A DNA stretch of 64,000 nt from Diplonema papillatum (taxonomy: Eukaryota; Euglenozoa; Diplonemea; Diplonemida; Diplonemidae). The position numbers were made by a program, and so were the translations under genes. Positions 1 to 9,867 of the stretch are shown one piece after another. Below the pieces are notes generated by a model, which saw only the letters and a list, made by a program, of their open reading frames with translations, was not told where the DNA came from and made no database searches. Within the stretch, counting starts at the first letter, position 1. The number at the start of each line of letters is the position of its first letter. Location of the stretch: assembly GCA_030068145.1 (NCBI GenBank), contig JAPJBO010000118.1:124001-188000 (forward strand), written 5' to 3'.

Positions 1-605
1 GCATCACCTCGTCTCCACTCCCTGCCGCACGGGCCTACGGTTTGTGCCACCTGCGACGCGGGTCGCTTTACTGCTTTTCTGCGCGACGGCTGCTCTGGAC
101 TCGTTGCTTTATCCGCGTGCGGACCACGTGCGGAAGGCACGGTCCGCACGTGCCATCACTCGTTTGACCTGCAGTTGCAACAAGTTCTTATTCACATCGC
201 GCTCGCGCCATTTCGGCATCGGTCACTGCGCCCGCCCGGAAAGTAGCGATATCAAGCTACATGAAGGCCGGTTCATTCCTTCTTTATCGTTGGGCACATG
301 CACTTCAAAAACACGGACTCCACCTTCGCCCGGATAGAGTAGAAGGTGTCAACCGGGATGAACCTGTGTGTGGGTGAGTTTGGTTTTTTTTTAGCAGACA
401 CACCGGTTTGCGAATCTTGACCGTTTCTGGGGGGAAGATCTTAGTTTCGTGTTCAGGCGCTACTTGCCTCTCATGTGTTTGATGCTTGCATCAAGTCTTC
501 TTCGCGGAATGCAGAGTCTTATTTTCTGTTCTTTTCTTTCTTTCGTTGTCGACAACTTCTTTTTTTTCCTTCTACTTTCTTTACCATCGTCTTTTGGACT
601 TTCTG
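1..605. other. No gene recognised
   Basis: Short frames are present on both strands but none shows a family motif or sustained coding character. The part from about 515 to 600 is pyrimidine-rich on the plus strand. I see no repeat shared with the rest of the window here. Confidence 0.5.
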
Positions 606-718
606 GTGCCGTGGGGTGGCCATGGTCATCGGGTCGACGGGGGGAATCACAAATTGTCATGGGTCAACTTTTGGAATCCCAAAAAATCAATCCAAATCAC
701 AAAAAATCAAGAAAAATC

Positions 719-773
719 GTCGTCTTGTTGCGTTAGTGGGGAGTCATTTGCAAGCAAATGAGTACCACACTAT
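719..773. repeat. Hairpin-bearing dispersed repeat, copy 1
   Basis: The repeat holds a perfect 7-bp stem with a 2-nt loop at 745-760 (CATTTGC-AA-GCAAATG), flanked by TAGTGG on the left and CCACACTA on the right, which can extend the stem. Copy 2 lies at 3962-4017 (stem 3989-4004, same stem). Copy 3 is at about 10047-10086 (stem 10060-10075) and has a different stem that still pairs. Confidence 0.6.
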
Positions 774-1634
774 GCCAGCTTTTCGCTACGTGACTCCAGA
801 AGGGTCACTTTTTCCGCGCTTTCGGCGACATAAGGTCAATCCAAATCAGAAAATAACGCAGAGGATCACCAAACAACGCAAAATGCAGGATTCCTTCGAA
901 CCTGGCTACCCTGCTGTATCTTATCACCTGTCAGTTGTGGCATACCACGTTGTGACGTTGCAAGAAGTGTAGACTGCTCACGCAGCAGGCATAGTGGGCG
1001 TGCAGAAACGCAACTTTCTGGGTACCGGACTACATGACTGGGGCGTCTATGTAAGGCTGAACTCTTCGCATTCCTTCGGGCACATCGGCCTTGGCGAAGT
1101 AGTAGCGCAAGTCAGACAAAGAGGAAGGGGAAAGATAAGCGGCACGAAACTCTCGAATTACTGACTAGCCGGACAGATCGCGGATTTTCTTCTTTCGGTG
1201 GATGAGGGAAGATGCAGTTTAATGTGAAGACACAGGAGGGGACGACAGAGTAAACACGAAGAAAGCGCGACTACGGCGGGCGGAAGTCGCTACGTCGGAG
1301 GCGCGGCGCGAACCGCGGCCCTGTCACAGAGGATGACTGCGCCGATAGTGACGCAATCGGAGGCGTTCTGGCTGGCAGGCTGACGGCTGGTTCAATCAAA
1401 CCCGAAATTAGTACTCGGAGGAAAAGTCGTAGTTTAGTGTTCGGGGCAGATTTTCCCAGGTTTACTCTCCCTTTAGCCCCTTTCACCCAAAAAGACTTGA
1501 TGCTAGCATCGGACCGGACAAAAGTTGGACCGCACGACGACAAACCAATTGGACCATTTTGTCCGGCCCACCTTATTTCCGCCCGGGCACGTTTCCACTT
1601 AGTCGGGGTTGGGCCGAGGGGTGTCCCTTGCCAA

Positions 1635-2155
1635 ATGGGTAGTCGAACGCGAGAGATGCGAAGCACTCGAACAAGCCGTGGAAACGGCGCGGTGACAAAG
1701 AAGCAGGCGTTGGTGATCCAAGCAGAAGTGCGCGACAAGAACAAGGCAAAGGATGCAGCACTTCGCCACGGCAAGAAGGGGGTGGAGTGGTGCGAAACCG
1801 ACAAGGAAAAGATCGTGAACTACGTAAGGGCGTACGGCTTGAACGGTGCAATCAGGCAATGGTCAGCGGACGGGAACGAGAGACCGCTGTCCAAAGGAGG
1901 CGCGAAGCGGTTTTATGACGATTCTGTCAAACTCGATGACGGGAAGACAGTGGCGGGAACAAAGGGGCCGTCCGGCCCTGTTGTCAGAAAAGCAGCTGTT
2001 CAGGCTGCTTACTGTTGCCCGCCCTCGGCACGACAACCACAACCGATCGCGATCAAGCATCCTTTCGCTTGTAATTACGTACCACAGGGCCATGGCTACC
2101 AATGGTTGGTGCTTGATGGGACACGGCGGGGTACGCAGTGCCGCGCAGTGTTCTA
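1635..2155 (+). pseudogene. Transposase-like N-terminal remnant
   Basis: From the ATG at 1635 the frame runs through a basic, helix-rich stretch (KEKIVNYVRAYGLNGAIRQW, about residues 55-75) to about 1968. Similarity then appears to continue in another frame with the phrase GRPALLSEKQLFRLLTVARP. A basic helix-turn-helix region followed by a GRPxLLs segment is the usual arrangement at the N-terminus of pogo/Tigger-like and related DDE transposases. No DDE catalytic domain follows, and the remaining frames are broken. Frameshift and loss of the C-terminal part make it a remnant. Family assignment is inference; an intron instead of a frameshift is possible. Confidence 0.33.
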
Positions 2156-2236
2156 GAACACCGGTGGCGGGCTCATGCGCGACGATATCAAACTACGGAG
2201 GTGAAGCGAGTGCTGTTCAGTGGTTTACGGTATCTG

Positions 2237-3766
2237 CTACTTGCGGATGCTGGTTCCTTTGCTCGTCTTTGCTGAGTGGCCGGCGACTTCTGTCTTTTGG
2301 CGCCTGCTTCTTTGGCCTCGTCTCGAAGTCTTTTCTTCGCCTTTGGGGATAACTGCCAGGGACACTTTTTCGTCAACCCAGGTGAGGCTACGCTCTGTCG
2401 CACAATTGTCGTTGTTGTACGCCATAGCATGCAACAAGTTATTCGCCCCTTTCATCACATCGAGATCTCGCGCCGGTTCATCACCGAACATGTCCCGCAC
2501 GAGTTGCCGCTCACTGCAGAAGTCCCCTGGCGCGGAAGCAGCTGCAGCAAACTGCGCAGCAACGAAAAGCCAAAAGTTCCTCGATGTCTGAGGACAACTC
2601 GGCTCAAAACTGTGACGCGACGGGCCCGTCGCATGAGCCCGTCGGTGAACATGTAGATGAGTGCACGCGAGCTTCTCAGCCGCGCCAGAGTACAAGGACT
2701 CAGACACCTTTCTCTTGGTGTACCAGCCGACCCCCGACACAACTAGCCAACGAGGTTCGGAAACCGGGGAAGGGTGCAGCCACACCGGAAATAGTGGAGG
2801 AGGAACACCGCACCCGCAGGCACCAAAAGAGGCTCAAAACGTGGTTCACGCGGTCTGCAAAAAACTTTTGCAGCGCAGGCACAGACTTAACTCGTGCGCC
2901 ACTGACAGCAGTCCACGACAAAGCCCATTCAAACATGCGCTTGTCCCCGACAACACGCGTGAGCGCGTAGGCTGCAGCCGTCAGTCCACCGAACCGAATG
3001 CCGCTCACTTTCTCCCAGAACAAGGAACCTTGCAGAACAACGGACTTTTTACGCAGCCACTGCGTGAAAGCCGCGTTGTCGTGGATGTAGCCGGACAGCT
3101 GCTTTAGCTTTGAAGCGAAGTCGCTGCCCCTGTCTACCTCCGTACCGCACCCCAGCCCTGTAGAGCGGGTACGCCATGTTTTTGCCGCGGTCCAAGTGGC
3201 AGTACTGCGGTACCCGCTTTGCTCCAGCTCAGAGGAGTGGCAGCTGTTTCCAGTCCAAGAACTGCCGTTCCGACAAGGCGGGAGAAGAGCGCGTCTCGCA
3301 GGTACAGCTCTCGCAGGCAGAGAGCTCGTGCGGTGTGCCGCGTCAGGCTTTGTATTCTTATCGGGATACCTTCGTCTGCGCATTCCTGCGCCAAATAATC
3401 TGCTGCGCGTACAGCTTGTCGTGTGCTGAGGGGACATGCACTGAGGAGACTCCGACCGAGAACGTCTGCAGGAAAGGGGACAACGGGAATCGTAGATGCT
3501 GAAGCTGCACGAGGGTGCACAGGGTCCTGCAATACGACGCGGCTGAAGCAGGAGAAGGGAATACCGGATCCCAACAATACCCACTCGTCACCGTTGTAAC
3601 CGAATACAGTCCCAGAAGAAAGCTCCATCCCCAACAATTCGAGCTTGGAGAACAGATCTGCCAAATCCATGCACCCCACACTCATCTGGATACCGTTGCA
3701 CGTGACCGCGACGTGCGTAACCGGTTCGGCAGGGGGCGCGACAGCTGCGACTTTGGCTGGGTCCAT
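2237..3766 (-). pseudogene. Decayed or spliced gene of unknown function
   Basis: The minus strand carries a coherent protein split over three frames. It opens with an ATG at 3766 (MDPAKVAAVAPPAEP) and keeps protein-like composition to about 3330, resumes in another frame at about 3120-2830 (KLKQLSGYIHDNAAFTQWL and a tryptophan-rich segment), and ends in a third at about 2600-2237 with a lysine/arginine-rich tail before the stop. Total length would be about 450-500 residues. I do not recognise the family. The breaks could be two frameshifts or short introns. It converges with the transposase-like remnant inside the same inverted-repeat-bounded stretch, so it may be a second gene of a mobile element. 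Confidence 0.35.
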
Positions 3767-4152
3767 GGTGCTGAAATCATCCTCTTTTCTCCAAAAGTGG
3801 TTGTGTTAACACTCTCTAAAAAAAACTGCCCACAGGTAAACCGCTAAAACAGGTGCTACGGCATCTGCCTGCTGACGACCTCACAGAAAATCGTTCTAGA
3901 TCACAAGAAATCAGTAGAAATCACAAGAAAAACGTTCTAAATCACAAAAGATCAACAGAAATTGTCGTCTTGTTGCGTTAGTGGGAGTCATTTGCAAGCA
4001 AATGAGTACCACACTATAACAAAAATCACACGGAATCACAACAGATCACATGACAGCCCATGATAATTTGTGATCCTCCCCGTCGACCCGATGACCATGG
4101 CCACCCCATGCCGTAGAGTATTTCTTCTTTCTCTATGCCGCCCACGTCGATG

Positions 4153-5061
4153 TTCGTTTAGCATTGAGTTCTTTTAAGTACATGAACCACGTGGATTAAT
4201 ATGCACTGCCTTGAAAGTCAGGTTATCGGATGACGTCGTCACCTGCCATTGCGTCGTCAAGGTCGAGCATTTGTGGAGCTAGCGGGGTTTGGCTTTCTTG
4301 CGATTCCAGAGACTGAGTCGGCGAGTACGAGGGCGGGCACGTGTGTCCGTTTTTCACTTTCGAGGGCGTTGGTGTGCCCGTGGTCCCCGGTCGTTTCTGA
4401 GAGCTGCCTGCCCTCGGTACCTTCTTCTTCCTTCGATGCACCCCTGAGTCGGGGGTGGTCGCCTTCGTCTTCTTCCGCTTGCGGCCGGCGATCGGGCCTT
4501 CCTTCGGGGTGCCTAGCACCCTTTTCTTCAGCGCTGGTCGTTCGCTGGTTCCTGGCGTTGGTGGCGGCCTTTTGGTCGCCCGTCCGGTCGTCGCCGTCTC
4601 CTTTTTCGTTGCCGCGGGCGGCGCTTGCGCCGCTCGCTTTCCAACTGGCGTTCCCCGTTGTACGCCCACCTGGGTGGGTGAGGAGGGCCTCTTCTTCTTG
4701 TTGCGTCCGGGGGTTGACGGGAGGTTCGGTTCGTTGGACTGGTGGTGGCCGCGGCGGCAACATGCCGCCGGTCGCCTCTGCGTCAGCGTAGGGAGCCTCT
4801 TGCACTCTTGGCAGGTTCCTCTGCCATGCGTGCGGCAGGCATGATGCCCGCTGCGGCAACACGCCGCCGCCGTCTTGCACTCGCCGCACTTCGTCGTGCT
4901 GTGCTCTGCGCACACCGCGATCGGCTGCCCATCGTTCGCGTGGTGATGGTGCCGGCAGCACATCTCTACCGTGGGCACGTCCCTTCGGACGAGTGCTCTG
5001 CACGCCTCACACTTCCCTTTGTGATGGGTCGCGCACGTGACGAGTGCCTTCTCTATATCGT
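4153..5061. repeat. 909-bp tandem repeat unit (first copy)
   Basis: The sequence starting TTCGTTTAGCATTGAG at 4153 begins again at 5062, giving a direct tandem repeat. The second copy stays similar until about 5760 and then switches to unrelated sequence. The first roughly 90 bp also recur inverted at 6082-6171, and the stretch starting TGCCATTGCGTCGTCAAGG recurs at 6681. The unit carries the Cys/His-rich reading frame on its minus strand. Confidence 0.75.
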
Positions 5062-5092
5062 TTCGTTTAGCATTGAGTTCTTTTAAGTACAT
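4223..5092 (-). CDS. Cys/His-rich basic protein, retroelement-associated
   Basis: Taking the first ATG at 5092 gives about 289 residues; the frame opens three codons earlier, just after a stop. The first 120 residues hold three copies of one module, C-x2-H-x4-C-x2-C followed by CC-x2/3-HH: Cys23, His26, Cys31, Cys34 with Cys48-Cys49; Cys64 to Cys75 with Cys81-Cys82; and Cys89 to Cys100 with Cys114-Cys115 (numbered from the frame opening at 5101). This spacing suggests zinc binding. The rest is low-complexity and basic, with clusters such as KRKKTK and RRKKK that resemble nuclear localisation signals, ending LDLDDAMAGDDVIR. The second tandem copy is fused to a LINE-type C-terminal region, so this is probably the tail of a retrotransposon protein. 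I do not recognise the module as a named family. Confidence 0.5.
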   Translation of the reverse strand: MYLKELNAKRNDIEKALVTCATHHKGKCEACRALVRRDVPTVEMCCRHHHHANDGQPIAVCAEHSTTKCGECKTAAACCRSGHHACRTHGRGTCQECKRLPTLTQRRPAACCRRGHHQSNEPNLPSTPGRNKKKRPSSPTQVGVQRGTPVGKRAAQAPPAATKKETATTGRATKRPPPTPGTSERPALKKRVLGTPKEGPIAGRKRKKTKATTPDSGVHRRKKKVPRAGSSQKRPGTTGTPTPSKVKNGHTCPPSYSPTQSLESQESQTPLAPQMLDLDDAMAGDDVIR

Positions 5093-5131
5093 GAACCACA
5101 CGGATTAACATGCACTGCCTTGAAAGTCAGG

Positions 5132-5596
5132 TTATCGGATGACGTCGTCACCTGCCATCGCGTCGTCAAGGTCGAGCATTTGTGGAGCTAGCGGGGTTTG
5201 GCTTTCTTGCGATTCCAGAGACTGAGTCGGCGAGTACGAGGGCGGGCACGTGTGCCCGTTTTTCACTTTCGAGGGCATTGGCGTGCCCGTGGTCCCCGGT
5301 CGTTTCTGAGAGCTGCTTGCCCTCGGAACCTTCTTCTTCCTTCGATGCACCCCTGAGTCGGGTGTGGTCGCCTTCGTCTTCTTCCGCTTGCGGCCGGCGA
5401 TCGGGCCTTCCTTCGGGGTGCCAAGCACCCTCTTCTTCAGCGCTGGTCGTTCGCTGGTTCCTGGCGTTGGTGGCGGCCTCTTGGTCGCCCGTCCGGTTGC
5501 CGCCGTCTCCTTTTTAGTTGCCGCGAGCGGCGCTCGCGCCGCTCGCGCCGCTCGCGCCGCTCGCTTTCCTACTGGCGTTTCCCGCTGTACACCCAC
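5132..5596 (-). pseudogene. Second copy of the basic tail of the Cys/His-rich protein
   Basis: This frame repeats the basic low-complexity half of the protein at 4223-5092 almost exactly, ending in the same MAGDDVIR. It differs by an expansion of an AAR-type repeat near its start, where GCCGCTCGC is iterated at about 5527-5560. The cysteine module is interrupted upstream, where the duplicate joins a different coding segment at about 5760. Confidence 0.55.
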
Positions 5597-6095
5597 CTGG
5601 GTGGGTGAGGAGGGCCTCTTCTTCTTGTTGCGTCCGGGGGTTGACTGGACGTTCGGCTTGTCGGACTGGTGGTGGCCGCGGCTGCAACATGCCGCCGGTC
5701 GCCTCTGCGTCAGCGTAGGGAGCCTTTTGCACTCTTGGCAGGTTCCTCTGCCATGCGTGCGGCCGTATACCCGATATCCCCGTGATGCCCATGAACGACA
5801 GCGACGTCGTCGGGCACACCCTCTCTCCTCTCATGCAGCTTCCCAGCCCTTGCTGTGCCGCCAGCTTGTCCAACGCGCTCATCATGCAGCGCAGGACGTT
5901 TCCCCGTTCTCTCACCCCCTTCGGCGCATTCCCGTGCAGCGGCATGCTGAGGCCCGAGAAGAGTTCAAAGTCGATCGCAAGCTCCAGCATTGACGCCTGC
6001 CCGTTCTCGGTCCATTGCATGTCCGACAGCCACGCTACCAACGCATAAAACGTCGGTAGTCCCCAGGTCTTGTTCAGTTCCGGTGACGACGTCAT
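5597..6095 (-). pseudogene. C-terminal segment of a LINE-type polyprotein
   Basis: The minus-strand frame from the ATG at 6095 reads TWGLPTFYALVAWLSDMQW and then ASMLELAIDFELFSG. Tryptophan-rich segments of the type W-x-ELAxDFE, placed after the reverse transcriptase and zinc-knuckle region, are characteristic of LINE-type proteins in several protists (recalled, not searched). The frame runs on toward the Cys/His-rich and basic region of the repeat, which suggests the order reverse transcriptase, zinc knuckle, this segment, Cys/His module. The upstream catalytic part is missing on this strand. Confidence 0.45.
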
Positions 6096-6171
6096 CCGAT
6101 AACCTGACTTTCAAGGCAGTGCATGTTAATCCGTGTGGTTCATGTACTTAAAAGAACTCAATGCTAAACGA
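6082..6171 (-). repeat. Inverted copy of the 909-bp unit's left end
   Basis: These 90 bp are the reverse complement of the start of the tandem units at 4153 and 5062. On one side lies the minus-strand LINE-type segment, and on the other a plus-strand zinc-knuckle segment, so the element has been rearranged by inversion at this point. Confidence 0.75.
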
Positions 6172-6718
6172 GGGCATACAGAGAGCCGACCTGGAGCGGA
6201 CGAACTCCTTCTGGAGGATGCGTGAATGTCCCGCGCACACCGCGAGGCTTATACGTGTAGCGTTGACGGGGGGGGTGAACACGGCTGAGTACACGTCGCG
6301 GATGAGGCAGGCCGGAGCTGAGCCGCAGGCGCCCAGCTGCAAGCACTGTGGAAGCGGCGACACCGAGGACGAGAAACACGTTTTCTGGGACTGCGGAGCG
6401 TACTCGCACATACGGCGACGAGAGGCACATGCCGAGCTGATGGCAGCCAACCGGGCCGACTGGCCCAGATGCACGCTGGAACACGGTGTGGTAGTACCCG
6501 AGAATGCCCAATTCTCGAGGCGGCTCCAGGAGATGATGGTTGAAATCCTTGCGGAGCGGGCTGGGCTCGAAGCACGTGGCTGGGTGGCCAGGAACCCCAC
6601 GACCCCCTGGTCGAGAGCGAATGCGATGCCTGCCGAGAAATTTGACCACCCCTTCGCGCGGATTGCCCCGGCATGGACGTGCCATTGCGTCGTCAAGGTC
6701 GAGCATTTGTGGAGCTAG
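6161..6718 (+). pseudogene. LINE-type zinc-knuckle segment (post-reverse-transcriptase)
   Basis: The frame contains RVALTGGVNTAEYTSRMRQA followed by CKHCGSGDTEDEKHVFWDC, a C-x2-C-x9-H-x4-C knuckle. The phrase GGVxTA about 20 residues before CxxCG...DTxxHxxWxC is typical of the segment after the reverse transcriptase in LINE-type proteins (zf-RVT-like). The start lies inside the inverted repeat, so the true 5' part is absent. It ends where the repeat block at 6681 begins. It faces away from the related minus-strand segment at 5597-6095, which would normally be downstream of it. Confidence 0.55.
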
Positions 6719-6770
6719 CGGGGTTTGGCTTTCTTGCGATTCCAGAGACTGAGTCGGCGAGTACGAGGGG
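6681..6770 (+). repeat. Third copy of the retroelement tail block
   Basis: This matches 4247-4335 and 5156-5245 and encodes the same SPTQSLESQESQTPLAPQ stretch on the minus strand. It breaks off after GAGTACGAGG, where unrelated sequence begins. Confidence 0.75.
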
Positions 6771-7416
6771 TCGTTTAGCAGCGGCTGCCGAATCATGCCG
6801 TGGCACCGTCCCTTTGTGCGTCTGCTTCGCAGAAGAAGTGTGGGAAAGGAGTCCAGGACTCCGTGGTTTGAAACCATGTGGTATGGCTCCACTTCCTTCT
6901 TCCTTCGTCCGTTCTTCTTTAAAAAAGGGGGTTTTCAAAATGTGTTGTGGCTCGTATCCAACCGCCACGGGGCACTACTTCCACCAGGTGAAAGTGTTTA
7001 CGCTTTCTCGAGAGAGATGATGTAGTCATTCGTTGGGGGGTGGTTCTCGTTGGGCGGCGTTTTGGTCAACGCTGTCGTTTCGGCACCTATCTTTCCTGGA
7101 AACGCTGTGGTTTGCGTTTTTGCCGACAGCTTTCTTTGCCACCTGAAAACCACGTCCAGGATTCGGGCTCAGGGGGTACTGCGGTCAACAAAAATACTAG
7201 TGGCTGCCTTGTGCTTACTTCGAAGGAGGCTAGAGGGGGAGAAAACAATACAACATACAAATTGGGTCTTTTTTGTGAACGCTTACGCTATAAGCAGGTG
7301 CGTATACAAAGAAAGCATGCGCGGGAAACGAAAACTCTAGTTTCCCTTTCTACTCGCGGTGTAAGGTTTTTTTCCACCCGGGTAAACCCGGGCTTGCAGA
7401 TTTGGACCGTTCCGGT
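6771..7416. other. Intergenic; pieces of dispersed repeats
   Basis: 7137-7200 matches 19248-19330 (shared phrase CACGTCCAGGATT, then GCGGTCAACAAAAA). 7190-7300 matches a family also seen at 14770, 22010 and 31955 (shared phrase TTCGAAGGAGGCTAGAGGGG). No gene is recognised at 6771-7136. Confidence 0.55.
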
Positions 7417-9867
7417 CTAAATCTGCAACGTAAAGTAACCCCCTGCTGGTGGTACAGGAAACGAGCTGTAACCCGGCGGCGTAAGGGAAGGATTTGAAAC
7501 ATACACAGCTTGTCCGGCTTCGACCGTTACTTGGGCGGCGGGGTACAGGTGCAGGGGAGAGTCGGTGGCTTGCCAGTTTGCGGGCAGCGGTTGGTTGTGG
7601 GAGGAGGCGCGGCAGCTCGGGAAGGCGGCGGTGGAGAGCGAGTAGCACGTGCTCGGGAACAGGGTCAGGAGGACGGAGCCGGACATGGCCGCGACCCACT
7701 GGTGCTCGCCGTCGGACCGAAGGAGGTATTCGGTGCCCCGTGGGACGAGGCTGAGGAGGCAGGAGGTCACTTTCAAGCACTTATCCAGCGGATATGCGTT
7801 CATTACGGATTCCCCGAGGATCGCACTCGCCGGCAGCAGGCAGTCGCGCACGACGTTAGTGTGGTTCGCGTGGGCCCGTGGCACCGGCGCCTGGTCGTGG
7901 AACTGCCGCCCGCGCACGACCGCATGCCACGGCGCCACCGGCGGCGGGGCCAGCGGCTGGGTATCGTCCGGAACCCACTGCAGCGCTGCCTCACCGACCC
8001 ACGTGGTCGCGAAGTCCTCGCACCCAACGACCGGTGGGGACCGGGCGCTGACCAGCGCCCGCCACGCGGAGTTCTGCGCGTGGGGGAAGGCGAGCGGTCC
8101 GCCGATGCTCGGAACTTCGACGCCGTGGCGGGTGATCAAAAAGGGCACCCCGGACGTCATTTTTTCGCGGAGCACGTCGACATCACCGGAGTGTGCCGTC
8201 AACGACTCGGTGTCCAGCGTCTGGATCACCAGCGAAGGGGATCCCCTGGAATATCCGTTGATCAGGAGGCACGCGTTTGCGTAGCGGATGGATCGGTCGA
8301 TTCCCGAGATCCAGTTGTTGTACGCGGTGCGGCTTTCGAACCAGAGGTTGAGGGGGCCGCCGAGGAGGCGCGAGAGAAACGGGGACCCGACCGTGAACTC
8401 GAACACCGAGGCGGAAACCTCTGTTTTCGAGATAGCCGCGTGCATCATCGGGAGGACGACCACGCCTTTCGAGCTCTCCTTCTCGTCCCGTACCGACAGC
8501 CATCCGTCGTGCACTGTCGTGAACCTGCGCCTGTGCCCCTCTGCGAACCACGACCTCCAGCCCGTCCCGCCTTTTCCCAGCTCCAACATCACGTACGCAC
8601 TCATCGCGCATCCCGGCAGCGTTTCTAGATTGACCACCGGAGACACGCAGGGAACGGGCGACTTGGGGAAAGGCTGGTGGAGCAGGATGTTGATGTACGC
8701 GCTGAGGTTCGCGGCCATCGACGGCGACGGTGCCAGGTACGGCTGCAGCGCGGCGCGCGCGGCCTCCGGCAGGTAGCCGCCGTTCGCGGCGAACGCGGCG
8801 GCCGCTTTCTGGTAGGCAAGCTGCGCGATGGTCACGTCGATCATCGCGACCCACGCGTCGCGCTCCCACTGCGTCCGGAACAGAAACGTCACACTTTTTT
8901 CCGCGACGATGACGGTGACGGAGTGCTTCGTGGGACCTCCCGGGTTTGCCGGCGGCGTCGTCTGGATCTGCTCTATCACCGTCATCTTCCCGTCCGTCAG
9001 CAGCTCGACTTCCTCGACGCTTTCCGACTGCGGCTCGGAAAGAAGAAACAGAGACTGCCCGTACAAAACGAACCATCTCAGCTCGTCGGTCGATCCGACC
9101 ACCCACCCGGGGCTGTCGACCCAGGCATACCCGCTGAAGCAGAACTTCGTCTTCAGGAGGATGTCTGGGAGGAACGACGGCGGGACAGCGACGGTCGGCG
9201 GCGCCTGCGGCGCGGCCGGCAACGGCGGGGGCGGCGCGTACCACCACGGCTTCGCGGCCTCCATCGCGACCGCTGCGCGGGCCCAGGGCTTGCTGGTGTA
9301 GTCGACTTGTTTGAGCGGGCGGCCGGTCAGAGCGGTGTCCACGCCTTCCCCGGTTTGGTGCGGGGGCTGCTCGGTCTGGGTGTAGGTCAGCAGCTTTCGC
9401 ACGCCGTACGGGCTCCCGGTGGCCAGGTCTAGTTTTTGGATGAGGACCGAGTAATGGTGGTCATCATCCCGCTGGACCCAGTACACATCGCGGAAGCTTA
9501 TGGCGAACCAATCCGGTTCGAAGAGCTCAGGCAGGGCGACGTACTTGTAGGGCTTGGTGAGAACGCGCGTGGGGTTCTTTTTCACCGGTTCCATGGGGTA
9601 CGCTTCGCCGGTGGGGAGGACGAGCTCGATCATGACGCCGCGGCTGGCGATGGTCCAGCGGCTGGGCAGGACCTCGCACTTCGACTCGAGCGTCGTCAGC
9701 GCGGTGCGGGTGTCCCAGACTCCGGCCAGCGGCGCCTTCCAACCCGAAGGCCACGGCTTCGGGTCCATCTTCCGCGCGGCCGGGTCCGCCCCGCCTCCGG
9801 CGGCCCTCGACCTGCCCCCGGGCGCGCCCCCGCCGCCGGGCGACGCGCCGACCAGCCAACCAAACAT
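7417..9867 (-). CDS. Intronless protein with two PH-like domains
   Basis: From the ATG at 9867 the frame is open for 816 residues without an intron. Residues 1-45 are Gly/Ala/Pro-rich. A first PH-like domain spans about 238-350 (FSGYAWVDSPGW, then RWFVLYGQSLFLL, closing with FRTQWERDAWVAMI). A second spans about 430-535, ending LWFESRTAYNNWISGI. In both, a final helix with a tryptophan follows a series of strands, as in PH domains, which bind phosphoinositides or proteins at membranes. A proline-rich linker lies at about 205-235. No enzyme domain is visible, so a scaffold or membrane-signalling role is inference. The start at 9867 is preferred because an upstream in-frame start would be GTG, and the truncated copy at 10.2 kb begins at the same point. 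Two decayed copies of the 5' part lie upstream. The 372-residue frame on the opposite strand is a shadow. Confidence 0.75.
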   Translation of the reverse strand: MFGWLVGASPGGGGAPGGRSRAAGGGADPAARKMDPKPWPSGWKAPLAGVWDTRTALTTLESKCEVLPSRWTIASRGVMIELVLPTGEAYPMEPVKKNPTRVLTKPYKYVALPELFEPDWFAISFRDVYWVQRDDDHHYSVLIQKLDLATGSPYGVRKLLTYTQTEQPPHQTGEGVDTALTGRPLKQVDYTSKPWARAAVAMEAAKPWWYAPPPPLPAAPQAPPTVAVPPSFLPDILLKTKFCFSGYAWVDSPGWVVGSTDELRWFVLYGQSLFLLSEPQSESVEEVELLTDGKMTVIEQIQTTPPANPGGPTKHSVTVIVAEKSVTFLFRTQWERDAWVAMIDVTIAQLAYQKAAAAFAANGGYLPEAARAALQPYLAPSPSMAANLSAYINILLHQPFPKSPVPCVSPVVNLETLPGCAMSAYVMLELGKGGTGWRSWFAEGHRRRFTTVHDGWLSVRDEKESSKGVVVLPMMHAAISKTEVSASVFEFTVGSPFLSRLLGGPLNLWFESRTAYNNWISGIDRSIRYANACLLINGYSRGSPSLVIQTLDTESLTAHSGDVDVLREKMTSGVPFLITRHGVEVPSIGGPLAFPHAQNSAWRALVSARSPPVVGCEDFATTWVGEAALQWVPDDTQPLAPPPVAPWHAVVRGRQFHDQAPVPRAHANHTNVVRDCLLPASAILGESVMNAYPLDKCLKVTSCLLSLVPRGTEYLLRSDGEHQWVAAMSGSVLLTLFPSTCYSLSTAAFPSCRASSHNQPLPANWQATDSPLHLYPAAQVTVEAGQAVYVSNPSLTPPGYSSFPVPPAGGYFTLQI

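Larger units (their letters stand above)
607..4113. mobile_element. Possible DNA element bounded by a 57-bp inverted repeat
   Basis: The block 607-663 returns inverted at 4058-4113 with only a few mismatches; its core reads TGGCCATGGTCATCGGGTCG. The two blocks enclose about 3.5 kb with a transposase-like remnant on the plus strand (from 1635) and a decayed gene on the minus strand (from 3766), so the two are convergent. A second sequence, 719-773, recurs at 3962-4017 in direct orientation, so the ends are not simple inverted repeats. 774-1634 has no recognisable gene. No target-site duplication could be identified. It may be a DNA transposon or a rearranged duplication. Confidence 0.35.

Noticed and set aside
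7510..8628. 372-residue plus-strand frame
   Set aside because: Antisense shadow of the PH-domain gene, which has coherent domains on the other strand.
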